Below, in pieces: positions 1-5,510 of a stretch of DNA of 6,692 bases. The DNA comes from Candidatus Latescibacterota bacterium (GTDB lineage Bacteria; Latescibacterota; Latescibacteria; Latescibacterales; Latescibacteraceae). The position numbers and the translations under genes are program-made. Within the stretch, counting starts at the first letter, position 1; every line of letters starts with the position of its first letter. The notes under the pieces were generated by a model that saw only the letters and a list, made by a program, of their open reading frames with translations, had not been told where the DNA came from and searched no databases. The stretch spans positions 1-6,692 of the forward strand of contig JABHYP010000270.1 in NCBI GenBank assembly GCA_018656855.1, read 5' to 3'.

Positions 1-1
1 A

Positions 2-178
2 AAGAAAATAAAACATTGGTCACTTCGCAGCCTCCTCGTAAAATTAATCAAAACCGGAGCGAAGATTGTCAGACACAGTAGGTATGTCACCTTTCAGTTG
101 TCTGAGGTTGCGATAGACAAAAAAATGTTTGCCAAGATATTGACTCGGATAGAACTATTACGTTGCTGTGCCAGTTAA
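2..178 (+). CDS. IS1380-type transposase, C-terminal fragment (5' end off window)
   Basis: An open frame enters from the left edge and runs 58 codons to a TAA. The translation contains HWSLRSLLVKLIKTGAKIV, then RHSRYVTFQLSEVAID and a final helix MFAKILTRIELL. This order (WSL..L..KL.K.GA.IVRH.RYV.FQ..EVA....F..IL..I) is what I recall as the conserved C-terminal tail of IS1380-family DDE transposases (transposase DDE domain group 1). The catalytic DDE residues lie further upstream and cannot be seen, so it is unknown whether the enzyme is intact. The fragment ends naturally, so the right end of the element should lie downstream, between here and the hydrolase gene. No terminal inverted repeat or target duplication can be fixed without the left end. 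The family call is from remembered sequence pattern, not a search. GC is about 39%. Confidence 0.8.
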   Translation, partial: KKIKHWSLRSLLVKLIKTGAKIVRHSRYVTFQLSEVAIDKKMFAKILTRIELLRCCAS

Positions 179-319
179 CATAATGTCTTTGAGCTTAAAT
201 TGGGGATAGCTGTCTCTAAGTGGTAATTTTCCATGTGATACATTACATGCCTCCCTAATTATTCGACTCTTTCGCAGGAAAAAACCTTGTTTCAATTTCA
301 CGAATATCATAATTTGAAT

Positions 320-348
320 TTGACAGCGATAATACTGGGGGTTATGAG
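320..348 (+). promoter_or_regulatory. Sigma70-like promoter for the hydrolase gene
   Basis: A perfect TTGACA -35 hexamer (320-325) is followed after exactly 17 nt by TATGAG (343-348, four of six consensus matches). The start of transcription would fall near 355, giving a leader of about 40 nt before the ATG at 395. The -10 box overlaps a small inverted repeat, ATGAG-CC-CTCAT (344-355). It is unclear whether this promoter belongs to the IS element end or to the resident sequence. Confidence 0.45.
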
Positions 349-384
349 CCCTCATGTTTTTGATATGGGGAATTCTAATTAATT

Positions 385-388
385 GGAG
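385..388 (+). promoter_or_regulatory. Ribosome binding site fixing the hydrolase start at 395
   Basis: GGAG lies 6 nt before the ATG at 395. A longer reading would begin at the TTG at 383, but that codon overlaps this Shine-Dalgarno core and would have no site of its own. The ATG also starts a clean signal peptide. Confidence 0.75.
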
Positions 389-394
389 TATTAC

Positions 395-1519
395 ATGTTC
401 AAACGTATTGCAGTACTGTCAGTATTACTTTACTTAGTCATGATTTCTCAAGCAAGCGCATGTACTATTTTCACGGCGTCTAAAGGTGGCAAAACTTTAG
501 CTGGAAACAATGAGGACTTTCCGCTTCCTGGGACCAATGTCTGGTTTATCCCCGCATCGGAAGGAAAGTTTGGGCGGGTATATTTCGGTATTGGAGCAAG
601 TCTGCCTCAGGGCGGTATGAATGAAAAAGGTCTGTTCTCCGACTGCGCTGCTCTTCCCCCGAAAATGGATGCAGAGGATTCCCGAAAAGAACGTTTCGAC
701 GGTAACCTTATCGAAAAGGCTTTGGAGGAATGCTCCACAGTCAACGAGGCACTCGTCCTTTTTGATCGCTACAATCTCACACATATGTATAAAAGCGTGT
801 TTAATTTTCAGATTATGCTCGCTGATAAAACAGGTGATTCGGCAATAATCGAGGGCGATACTGTAATCAGAAAATCAGGTGACTATCAAATCGCGACTAA
901 TTTCCGTCATTCTCTCGATGTCGAGAATCCATATTCAATCGAACGATATACCAAAGTTGAAAATATGCTGAATGGTAGCGACGAGCTTTCTGTCGTCCTG
1001 TTCAGATCGATTCTCGACGGGGCTCACCAGTCACACGGTTCAATGACCCAGTATTCGAATATTTACGATCTTCAAACAGGCGATATCTATCTATACCATT
1101 TTCATGATTTCGAAACTGTCGTAAAATTCAATCTGCATGAAGAACTCAAAAAGGACGGTCATTCACATGAAATCCTAGAATTTTTCCCGGAAACAAGCCC
1201 TGAATACAAGGCGCTTTGCGAGAAATTCGGGAAAAAGGTTCGGACAGAGGTGACGGCGAATCCGGCATTTTATGACGAATTTATCGGCGAATACCAGATA
1301 ACACCCGGTTTTTCGATTACCGTGACAAAAGAAAACGGCGCCCTCTTCGCAAGAATGCGAGGTCAATCGAAATACGAAATTATCCCGGAATCTGCGATGT
1401 CCTACTTTTACAGGGATATAGACGCGCTGTTCACATTTGTCCGTAATGACGAAGGCCAAATAGACTCTTTGAAATTCACATTTTTCGGCAATGAAATACC
1501 GGCAAAAAAAATCAACTGA
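395..1519 (+). CDS. Secreted C45/choloylglycine-hydrolase-like Ntn amidohydrolase with C-terminal DUF3471-like domain
   Basis: This 374-residue protein probably hydrolyses linear amide bonds (N-acyl amino acids, peptides or beta-lactam-like amides) outside the cytoplasm; the substrate is not readable. Residues 1-22 (MFKRIAVLSVLLYLVMISQASA) form a signal peptide with an AxA-type site directly before Cys23. Cys23 starts CTIFTASKGGKTLAGNNEDF. The N-terminal Cys followed about 15 residues on by GNNED fits the nucleophile and D/N motif of C45 and choloylglycine-hydrolase Ntn enzymes. GMNEKGL (74-80) and ATNF (167-170, a candidate oxyanion Asn) fit too. Residues about 290-370 (FYDEFIGEYQI..., ending FTFFGNEIPAKKI) resemble the beta-rich DUF3471 domain that often follows hydrolases. 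The gene stands alone: a transposon end lies upstream and a gene-free stretch downstream. The Cys could instead be a lipidation site, but Ala at -3 is a weak lipobox. The family call is firm; the role is unknown. Confidence 0.85.
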   Translation: MFKRIAVLSVLLYLVMISQASACTIFTASKGGKTLAGNNEDFPLPGTNVWFIPASEGKFGRVYFGIGASLPQGGMNEKGLFSDCAALPPKMDAEDSRKERFDGNLIEKALEECSTVNEALVLFDRYNLTHMYKSVFNFQIMLADKTGDSAIIEGDTVIRKSGDYQIATNFRHSLDVENPYSIERYTKVENMLNGSDELSVVLFRSILDGAHQSHGSMTQYSNIYDLQTGDIYLYHFHDFETVVKFNLHEELKKDGHSHEILEFFPETSPEYKALCEKFGKKVRTEVTANPAFYDEFIGEYQITPGFSITVTKENGALFARMRGQSKYEIIPESAMSYFYRDIDALFTFVRNDEGQIDSLKFTFFGNEIPAKKIN

Positions 1520-1585
1520 CAATACTATTTTCACTTTTATCTTTTTCGTTCCTTTCGGATGATCCCGCAAACATAGCACAAAGCA

Positions 1586-1601
1586 GCGCAATACCTTGCG
1601 C
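1586..1601. other. Perfect short hairpin, GCGCAA stem with tetraloop
   Basis: GCGCAA (1586-1591), loop TACC, TTGCGC (1596-1601) form a 6-bp perfect stem 67 nt after the hydrolase stop. A competing longer-range pairing exists between ATCCCGC (1562-1568) and GCGGGAT (1600-1606). There is no T run on either strand directly after it, so it is not a classical intrinsic terminator. It could be a 3' UTR stability element. Confidence 0.35.
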
Positions 1602-1767
1602 GGGATAATGTTACTGGCACATCAGTTTTACATAGAGGCCATGCCTCAAACACGTAAAATGCTTTTAAAATAACATTTTTTCTGTTCATTTCTTTGCTTG
1701 TCCATTCAATCCTGGTTTGAAATATCATTTCACTTAGAAGAAGAAATCTAAAAAATCGACTATATTT

Positions 1768-1788
1768 ATTCATATTTCATTCATATTT
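1768..1788. repeat. Two-copy AT-rich direct repeat, 11-bp period
   Basis: ATTCATATTT occurs at 1768-1777 and again at 1779-1788, separated by one base. The 11-bp period places both copies on nearly the same face of the helix. It lies upstream of the possible small transcript that ends at 1987. With only two copies in AT-rich DNA, chance is quite possible. Confidence 0.35.
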
Positions 1789-1849
1789 GTGATAAGATAA
1801 GGATTTATATGATTTGTTTCGAACTTAAAAGTACAAAATGGGAGAATCC

Positions 1850-1882
1850 ATGTTTAACCCGTATTTTTGTGCTGTGATATAG
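1850..1882 (+). CDS. Possible 10-codon small ORF (uncertain)
   Basis: An ATG at 1850 is preceded by GGGAG (1840-1844) at 5-nt spacing and reads MFNPYFCAVI before a TAG. The good ribosome binding site is the only support. Ten codons is too short to judge by composition. It sits inside the possible transcript that ends at the terminator 1959-1987, so it could be a leader-type peptide or mean nothing. Confidence 0.15.
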   Translation: MFNPYFCAVI

Positions 1883-1958
1883 CCGAAAGCGTCAGGCGTT
1901 GAGAGTTTTTTCTTCTTGTGTTGCAATTTAAACTCATTTGCCATAAATATAAAATGAA

Positions 1959-1987
1959 GGGGCAGCTATTACAGTTGCCCCTTTTTT
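1959..1987 (+). terminator. Strong rho-independent terminator, + strand
   Basis: GGGGCAGCT (1959-1967) pairs with the complementary arm at 1973-1981 over 9 bp including one G.U pair. The loop is ATTAC and six T residues follow (1982-1987). This is a textbook intrinsic terminator for rightward transcription. On the minus strand the sequence after the hairpin is only TTCATTTTAT, so it may act weakly for the rhomboid gene, whose stop is 91 nt away. The nearest + strand gene stops 440 nt upstream. Confidence 0.85.
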
Positions 1988-2078
1988 GTTTATAAATTAT
2001 CTGAGAGTTATTAAGGATTATACGAAAAATCCAATACGAATACTTGTCCGGGAATACATTTGAATAGCAAAGGAAGTA

Positions 2079-2924
2079 TTAGCGTCTTTTTCTGTTTGAG
2101 GCGCGGTCGAGAATGTTCTTTTCACGGGCGGTTAAACTGTCCTTGCCCTCACGTGTGATTTTATCGAGAATCCTGTCAACCTCTTCGTCAATGTCAGGAT
2201 GGGCTGTATTGTCATTATCCTTGATATCACTGGATTTTGACCGGAATGCTCCTCCCTGAGTCACAGTGAACCTTCTCTGCTTCATCCGTTTCATGAAACT
2301 TTCCAGGTGAATCATGATACGCCAACCGTATTTCAAGTAAATAAAACCGGTCACACCTCCGCCAACATGAGCAAATACAGCAATATTACCCCCGGATCGG
2401 CTTAAACCGGAAAACAGGTCGATAGCGCCTAAAAGGAGAACAAGGTGGAGAGCTTTTATCGGGAAAATACCCCAGAAATAGATTAAACGGTCCGGCCACA
2501 TCAGTCCATATGCCACGAGAATCCCGAAGACAGCGCCTGAAGCGCCTATTGTCGGTATCAGTGGATTGGAAAGCCCTATAAAAGAAGTAAACCACACCAG
2601 CACTCCTCCGCCGATGCCGCAGATAAAATAGTACTTCAGAAAATCGCGGAAACCCCAGTTGTGTTCAAGCTCAGTGCCGAACATCCATAATACAAACATA
2701 TTAATAAGCATATGAGCAATATCAGCGTGAAAAAACATGTAGGTGAAAAACTGCCAGACCATCAGCCTGTGGTTCACGAAATACGGAACAAGACCGAAAA
2801 GATTGAAAAACAAGCCTTTCCATGTCACCATAAACGTTGTGAAAACGAATATTGCCACATTGGCAATTATCAGTGTTTTTACCGCTCTCGGCAATCTCTG
2901 ACCATAACCGAAATAAACCGGCAT
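2079..2924 (-). CDS. Rhomboid-family intramembrane serine protease with C-terminal DUF6576-like domain
   Basis: This 281-residue inner-membrane protease is expected to cleave other proteins within or next to their membrane segments. Six transmembrane helices can be placed at about 15-34, 56-83, 95-115, 121-142, 148-170 and 180-198. The catalytic dyad is visible as GASG with Ser129 and as AHVGG with His186. The second helix carries FFHADIAHMLINM, matching the HxxxxHxxxN pattern (H66, H71, N75) that lines the rhomboid active site. FGTELEHNWG (82-91) matches the usual loop after that helix. The cytosolic tail (about 200-281) is charged and ends VDRILDKITREGKDSLT then EKNILDRAS, resembling the DUF6576 domain often found behind rhomboids. 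The start is supported by AAGGGA 9-10 nt before the ATG. It is transcribed divergently from the macrodomain gene. All key residues are present, so it should be active; the substrate is unknown. Confidence 0.93.
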   Translation of the reverse strand: MPVYFGYGQRLPRAVKTLIIANVAIFVFTTFMVTWKGLFFNLFGLVPYFVNHRLMVWQFFTYMFFHADIAHMLINMFVLWMFGTELEHNWGFRDFLKYYFICGIGGGVLVWFTSFIGLSNPLIPTIGASGAVFGILVAYGLMWPDRLIYFWGIFPIKALHLVLLLGAIDLFSGLSRSGGNIAVFAHVGGGVTGFIYLKYGWRIMIHLESFMKRMKQRRFTVTQGGAFRSKSSDIKDNDNTAHPDIDEEVDRILDKITREGKDSLTAREKNILDRASNRKRR

Positions 2925-2966
2925 ATATGTATTTCCCTTATCTTATGTGTTCTTCAAGCGCTTAGT

Positions 2967-2995
2967 AATATATGATTCGTACTGCATCGGAGCAA
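2967..2995 (-). promoter_or_regulatory. Possible promoter of the rhomboid gene
   Basis: On the minus strand TTGCTC (2990-2995) is followed after 17 nt by TATATT (2967-2972). The -10 matches five of six consensus bases and the -35 three of six. Transcription would begin near 2960, about 36 nt before the start codon. A perfect 8-bp palindrome AAGCGCTT (2956-2963) lies at the expected start site. Confidence 0.35.
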
Positions 2996-3035
2996 CCCAT
3001 TTCTGCTGGCAATACTCTATTTGCTCTATTCGCAT

Positions 3036-3056
3036 GTATTCTAAAATTTAGAATAC
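3036..3056. promoter_or_regulatory. Perfect 21-bp palindrome, candidate operator
   Basis: The arm GTATTCTAAA (3036-3045) is followed by a single A and then its exact reverse complement (3047-3056). Neither strand has a T run just after it, so it is not an intrinsic terminator. It lies about 41 bp upstream of the candidate rhomboid -35 box and about 100 bp upstream of the macrodomain -10. This position and the two-fold symmetry suit a dimeric DNA-binding protein. I cannot name the regulator. Confidence 0.5.
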
Positions 3057-3085
3057 GAAAATAAAAAAAAACAGTTGCTATTACC

Positions 3086-3103
3086 CTTTTTGGCCGCAAA
3101 AAG
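3086..3103. repeat. 7-bp inverted repeat around GCCG
   Basis: CTTTTTG (3086-3092), loop GCCG, CAAAAAG (3097-3103) form a perfect stem. It lacks a following T run and sits between the palindrome and the macrodomain -10 box. It could be a second protein site or chance pairing in A/T-run DNA. Confidence 0.3.
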
Positions 3104-3131
3104 CGCAAAATTCACAATAAAAATTATATCA

Positions 3132-3160
3132 TATTTGTTTTGCTATTAATGCCATATAAT
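3132..3160 (+). promoter_or_regulatory. Possible promoter of the macrodomain gene
   Basis: A perfect TATAAT (3155-3160) is present. The hexamer 17 nt upstream (3132-3137, TATTTG) is a poor -35. If used, the leader would be about 115 nt. The A-rich tract just upstream could act as an UP-type element. Confidence 0.3.
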
Positions 3161-3268
3161 ATATGACACCTTTGACTCTTGAATAATATTGCCAGTGAAT
3201 GTATTGCCTTGAAGTCATTTTTTCGTATATTGTCTTTTAAAAGCATGACATATGCTGATTTCAAGATC

Positions 3269-3273
3269 GGGAG
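3269..3273 (+). promoter_or_regulatory. Ribosome binding site fixing the macrodomain start at 3281
   Basis: GGGAG lies 7 nt before the ATG at 3281. The frame is open upstream to a TTG at 3179, but only the 3281 start has a strong site and begins where the family begins, a few residues before the first beta strand. Confidence 0.75.
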
Positions 3274-3280
3274 CTACATT

Positions 3281-3820
3281 ATGACTGAGTTCATGGAAGG
3301 CAGGATTGAAGTTATAATCGGCGATATAACAACGGAAGAGGTTGATGCAATAGTGAACGCCGCCAATTCTTCACTGATGGGCGGTGGCGGTGTGGACGGA
3401 GCCATACATCGTGCCGGCGGCCCGGAAATACTCGCCGAGTGCAAGAAAATACGGAAGGAACAATACCCCGAAGGAATTCCTACCGGACATGCTGTTGCAA
3501 CTACAGCAGGAAACCTCAAGGCACGCTGTGTCATCCATACTGTCGGCCCGGTATGGCACGGCGGCCTGAAAGACGAGGTGCAACTCTTAGGCGAATGCTA
3601 CACCAATTCACTAAAGATTGCCCGCGAAAAAGGATACAGAACTATCGCATTTCCCGCAATCTCCACAGGTGTCTATAGATTCCCGAAAAAAATAGCTGCG
3701 GCAATTGCGTCCGACGCTGTGAAGAAGTTTTTCGTGGCGGACAGCAGAACACAAAAAGTGCTGTTCGTCTTCTTCAACCAGACAGATGCAGATATATTTC
3801 TTGATGAGAATGTATTTTAA
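3281..3820 (+). CDS. Macrodomain protein, probable O-acetyl-ADP-ribose deacetylase (YmdB-like)
   Basis: This 179-residue single-domain cytoplasmic protein should bind ADP-ribose and hydrolyse O-acetyl-ADP-ribose or remove ADP-ribose from proteins. In order: EVIIGDIT (10-17); VDAIVNAANSSLMGGGGVDG (21-40) with the adenosine/ribose-binding Asn26, Asn29 and glycine loop, and Asp39 at the place of the YmdB catalytic Asp; AIHRAGG (41-47); IPTGHAVATTAGNL (66-79); VIHTVGPVW (84-92); and AFPAISTGVYRFP (123-135), the second ligand loop. This is almost the full signature of the MacroD/YmdB clade and its usual length. Where YmdB has Gly after the loop Tyr, this protein has Arg133. The gene is divergent from the rhomboid and 140 nt ahead of the flippase, with no terminator between. 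No ADP-ribosyltransferase or toxin partner is visible here, so a solitary housekeeping or stress role is likelier than an antitoxin role. Confidence 0.93.
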   Translation: MTEFMEGRIEVIIGDITTEEVDAIVNAANSSLMGGGGVDGAIHRAGGPEILAECKKIRKEQYPEGIPTGHAVATTAGNLKARCVIHTVGPVWHGGLKDEVQLLGECYTNSLKIAREKGYRTIAFPAISTGVYRFPKKIAAAIASDAVKKFFVADSRTQKVLFVFFNQTDADIFLDENVF

Positions 3821-3839
3821 ATAGGACATAAGGAATAAT

Positions 3840-3895
3840 GCAAAAGGAGAAGGGACAAAGGCATAAGACAGAAGCCAGAAGGCAGAAGGCAAAAG
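3840..3895. repeat. Degenerate heptamer tandem array, consensus GCARAAG
   Basis: Eight consecutive 7-bp units fill 56 bp between the macrodomain and flippase genes. Two are GCAAAAG (3840-3846 and 3889-3895), one is GCAGAAG (3882-3888), and CCAGAAG (3875-3881) and ACAGAAG (3868-3874) differ from it by one base. GACAAAG, GCATAAG and GAGAAGG are more diverged. The word GACAAAGG recurs at 3941-3948, where it supplies the flippase ribosome binding site. The array is purine-rich on the + strand. Read on the minus strand it gives an open frame rich in Leu, Pro, Ser, Ala and Phe, which is an artefact of the repeat. Confidence 0.75.
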
Positions 3896-3960
3896 GGTAA
3901 ATAATGAATATACAATGCTCAACTCTGAAATATAACAACGGACAAAGGACCAATTAAAAA

Positions 3961-5469
3961 ATGAATAAAAATAGTGATGATAAATATTTGCATATTAATC
4001 ATCTGAAGAAAAATCTGAAAGAACATGCTGTCAGAGGCGGCGTTGTCACCCTCGGTTCGCAGTTTTTTCTGTTTGTTTTCGGCATGGTATCGACTGCTGT
4101 ACTGGCACGTCTTCTTACACCCGATGATCATGGCCTTATTTTCATGGTCATGCCGATTATCGGATTTATTTACCTTTTTAAAGATCTTGGACTATCGCAG
4201 GCAACCGTTCAAAAAGCTGACATAACCCACAGGCAGATCAGTATGCTTTTCTGGGTCAATCTCACTTTCAGCAGTATACTGATGGTGGCAACCGTTATTG
4301 CTGCCCCACTTATAGCACGATTCTATTCCAGGCCCCAGCTTACCTTGGTGACCATTGCTCTTGCTTTCGGCTTTTTCATGGGAGGATTGACAGTCCAGCA
4401 CCAGGCGCTCCTCAGGCGGCAGATGCGTTTCCACATAATTGCCGTAATAGATGTCGTCGCAGCTATTTTCGGCCTCGCTGCGGGCATTGTCTCTGCCATG
4501 TATGGTCTTAAATACTGGGCGCTTGTCATAAAAACGCTAGTAACTGCGGCCGTAACCGAGGCTGGTGTCTGGATCGCATGCGGCTGGCGTCCCTCTCCCC
4601 CCCGGCTGGGTTCCGGCGCTTTTTCCATGATCAGGTTCGGAGCACATATTACCGGATTTAATATACTGAATTACGGCTCGGCGAACATAGCAAATGTCCT
4701 TATCGGAAAATTCAGCGGTGCGCAGCCGGTAGCTCTTTTCGGCAAGGCAAAACAGCTAACTCTTATCCCTATTCAGCAGATCAACTACCCTATCAGCCCT
4801 GTAGCAATTTCAAGCCTTAGCAGACTTGCTGGCAACCCTGAAGCATACAGACGCGCATATTTGAGAATACTCGAAAAGATTGCCATGATAACAATGCCGG
4901 GTGTAGCGGCACTGATTGCCACTGCGGACTGGGTTGTCATGGCGATGCTCGGACCACAGTGGACTGCGGTAACGCAACTTTTTACCCTGCTTGGAATTGC
5001 CGCATTGTTCAAACCGATAAACAACACGATGGGATGGCTTTTTATTTCTCAGGGACGAACACGTCACATGTTTAAATGGGGTATTATCAGCGGGATTATC
5101 ACTATCTGTTCAATCTGTGCCGGGCTTCCCTGGGGAGTTGTAGGTGTCACAGCGAGTTTTTCATTTGTTTCAGTATTCCTGAGCACGCCCTTGCTTTACT
5201 GGTTCACAGGAAAAACCGGTCCGGTACGAACCCGCGATATATACCGAACTATCGCTTCTCCCGCGTTTGTATCAGTGTGTCTTTTTCTTGCCCTGTCAGC
5301 CTTCCGCAGGTTATCACAGATTGATATAAAGGCCGGAGTTCCGGCAGCAATGTTAATCAGCGTTGTGGTTACGCTGCTCCTGTATGTTATACTGCCTGAC
5401 ACAAGAAAGGCTCTTGGAGATTTCATGGAAATGGCGATGATTAACAGAAGGGGTAAAGGCAAGATTTAG
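3961..5469 (+). CDS. Wzx/PST-type polysaccharide-lipid flippase (MOP superfamily)
   Basis: This 502-residue inner-membrane protein should move undecaprenyl-linked oligosaccharides from the inner to the outer leaflet for O-antigen, capsule or exopolysaccharide assembly. After a short polar N-terminus come about 12-14 hydrophobic helices in two bundles. Family-typical words are VRGGVVTLGSQF (24-35), VLARLLTPDDHGL (47-59), FKDLGLSQATVQ (73-84), ITHRQISMLFWVNL (88-101), NVLIGKFSGA (245-254) and KQLTLIPIQQINYPISPVA (264-282). These match the Polysacc_synt_3 (WzxC-like) group of lipopolysaccharide biosynthesis proteins. The ATG at 3961 has AAAGGA 11 nt upstream, a slightly long spacing. No glycosyltransferase or polymerase gene lies beside it here, so its cluster, if any, must continue beyond the window or it acts alone. 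Inner GC is near 50%, clearly above the next gene. Confidence 0.88.
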   Translation: MNKNSDDKYLHINHLKKNLKEHAVRGGVVTLGSQFFLFVFGMVSTAVLARLLTPDDHGLIFMVMPIIGFIYLFKDLGLSQATVQKADITHRQISMLFWVNLTFSSILMVATVIAAPLIARFYSRPQLTLVTIALAFGFFMGGLTVQHQALLRRQMRFHIIAVIDVVAAIFGLAAGIVSAMYGLKYWALVIKTLVTAAVTEAGVWIACGWRPSPPRLGSGAFSMIRFGAHITGFNILNYGSANIANVLIGKFSGAQPVALFGKAKQLTLIPIQQINYPISPVAISSLSRLAGNPEAYRRAYLRILEKIAMITMPGVAALIATADWVVMAMLGPQWTAVTQLFTLLGIAALFKPINNTMGWLFISQGRTRHMFKWGIISGIITICSICAGLPWGVVGVTASFSFVSVFLSTPLLYWFTGKTGPVRTRDIYRTIASPAFVSVCLFLALSAFRRLSQIDIKAGVPAAMLISVVVTLLLYVILPDTRKALGDFMEMAMINRRGKGKI

Positions 5470-5510
5470 ATGATAATAAGTATGACTTTTATGAAAATAA
5501 TTGAATGCAC

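Larger units (their letters stand above)
179..394. other. Gap between transposase end and hydrolase gene; likely contains IS right end
   Basis: No convincing gene lies here. A 65-codon minus-strand frame (158-355) overlaps the transposase tail and has no recognisable features, so I do not call it. The stretch holds an AT-rich imperfect hairpin (232-249, CATGTGAT against ATTACATG with one G.U pair), a sigma70-like promoter (320-348) and a short inverted repeat ATGAG-CC-CTCAT (344-355) at the expected transcription start. The right terminus of the IS1380-type element should fall in this interval. A TTAA tetranucleotide at 379-382 and the GGGG at 367-370 are possible edge marks, since IS1380 ends usually start with CC and often target TTAA. 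Neither is proven. Confidence 0.4.
1520..2078. other. Gene-free intergenic stretch with several hairpins
   Basis: These 559 nt separate the convergent hydrolase and rhomboid genes. I see no supported protein gene. A 78-codon minus-strand frame (1537-1773) lacks a ribosome binding site and any motif. Visible structure: a perfect 6-bp stem GCGCAA/TTGCGC with loop TACC (1586-1601), nested inside ATCCCGC (1562-1568) and GCGGGAT (1600-1606), though the two stems share bases and so exclude each other; a perfect 5-bp stem GAGGC/GCCTC with loop CAT (1635-1647); a weak AT-rich stem (1656-1679) followed by T residues; an 11-bp-spaced direct repeat ATTCATATTT (1768-1777 and 1779-1788); and the strong terminator at 1959-1987. 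A 10-codon frame with a GGGAG site starts at 1850. Confidence 0.6.
2925..3280. other. Divergent intergenic region between rhomboid and macrodomain genes
   Basis: These 356 nt hold the promoters of both divergent genes and no gene of their own. Contents: the possible rhomboid promoter (2967-2995), a perfect 10-1-10 palindrome (3036-3056), a 7-bp inverted repeat CTTTTTG/CAAAAAG around GCCG (3086-3103) and a TATAAT box (3155-3160). The AT-rich part from 3056 to 3170 has long A runs that may bend the DNA. The macrodomain frame stays open back to a TTG at 3179, but the extra 34 codons match nothing in the family. Confidence 0.55.

Noticed and set aside
158..355. 65-codon minus-strand open frame next to the transposase end
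   Set aside because: It overlaps the transposase tail antisense, shows no motif or ribosome binding site, and covers the likely IS end.
1537..1773. 78-codon minus-strand frame in the gene-free stretch
   Set aside because: No Shine-Dalgarno sequence before the ATG, no recognisable domain, and it runs through the hairpin cluster.
1850..1958. A known riboswitch upstream of the 1959-1987 terminator
   Set aside because: I could not match the sequence to any riboswitch core I know, and no gene follows on the + strand for it to control.
3179..3280. N-terminal extension of the macrodomain protein from a TTG start
   Set aside because: The added 34 residues match nothing in the family, and a strong GGGAG site sits in front of the ATG at 3281.
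3611..3922. 103-codon minus-strand frame rich in Leu, Ser, Pro, Ala and Phe
   Set aside because: Its distinctive part is the heptamer array read backwards, and the rest is antisense to the macrodomain gene.
3281..5469. Macrodomain plus neighbours as a toxin-antitoxin or phage-defence system
   Set aside because: No ADP-ribosyltransferase, DarT-like toxin, nuclease or sensor gene is present; the macrodomain is of the solitary YmdB-like type and the flippase is an ordinary envelope gene.
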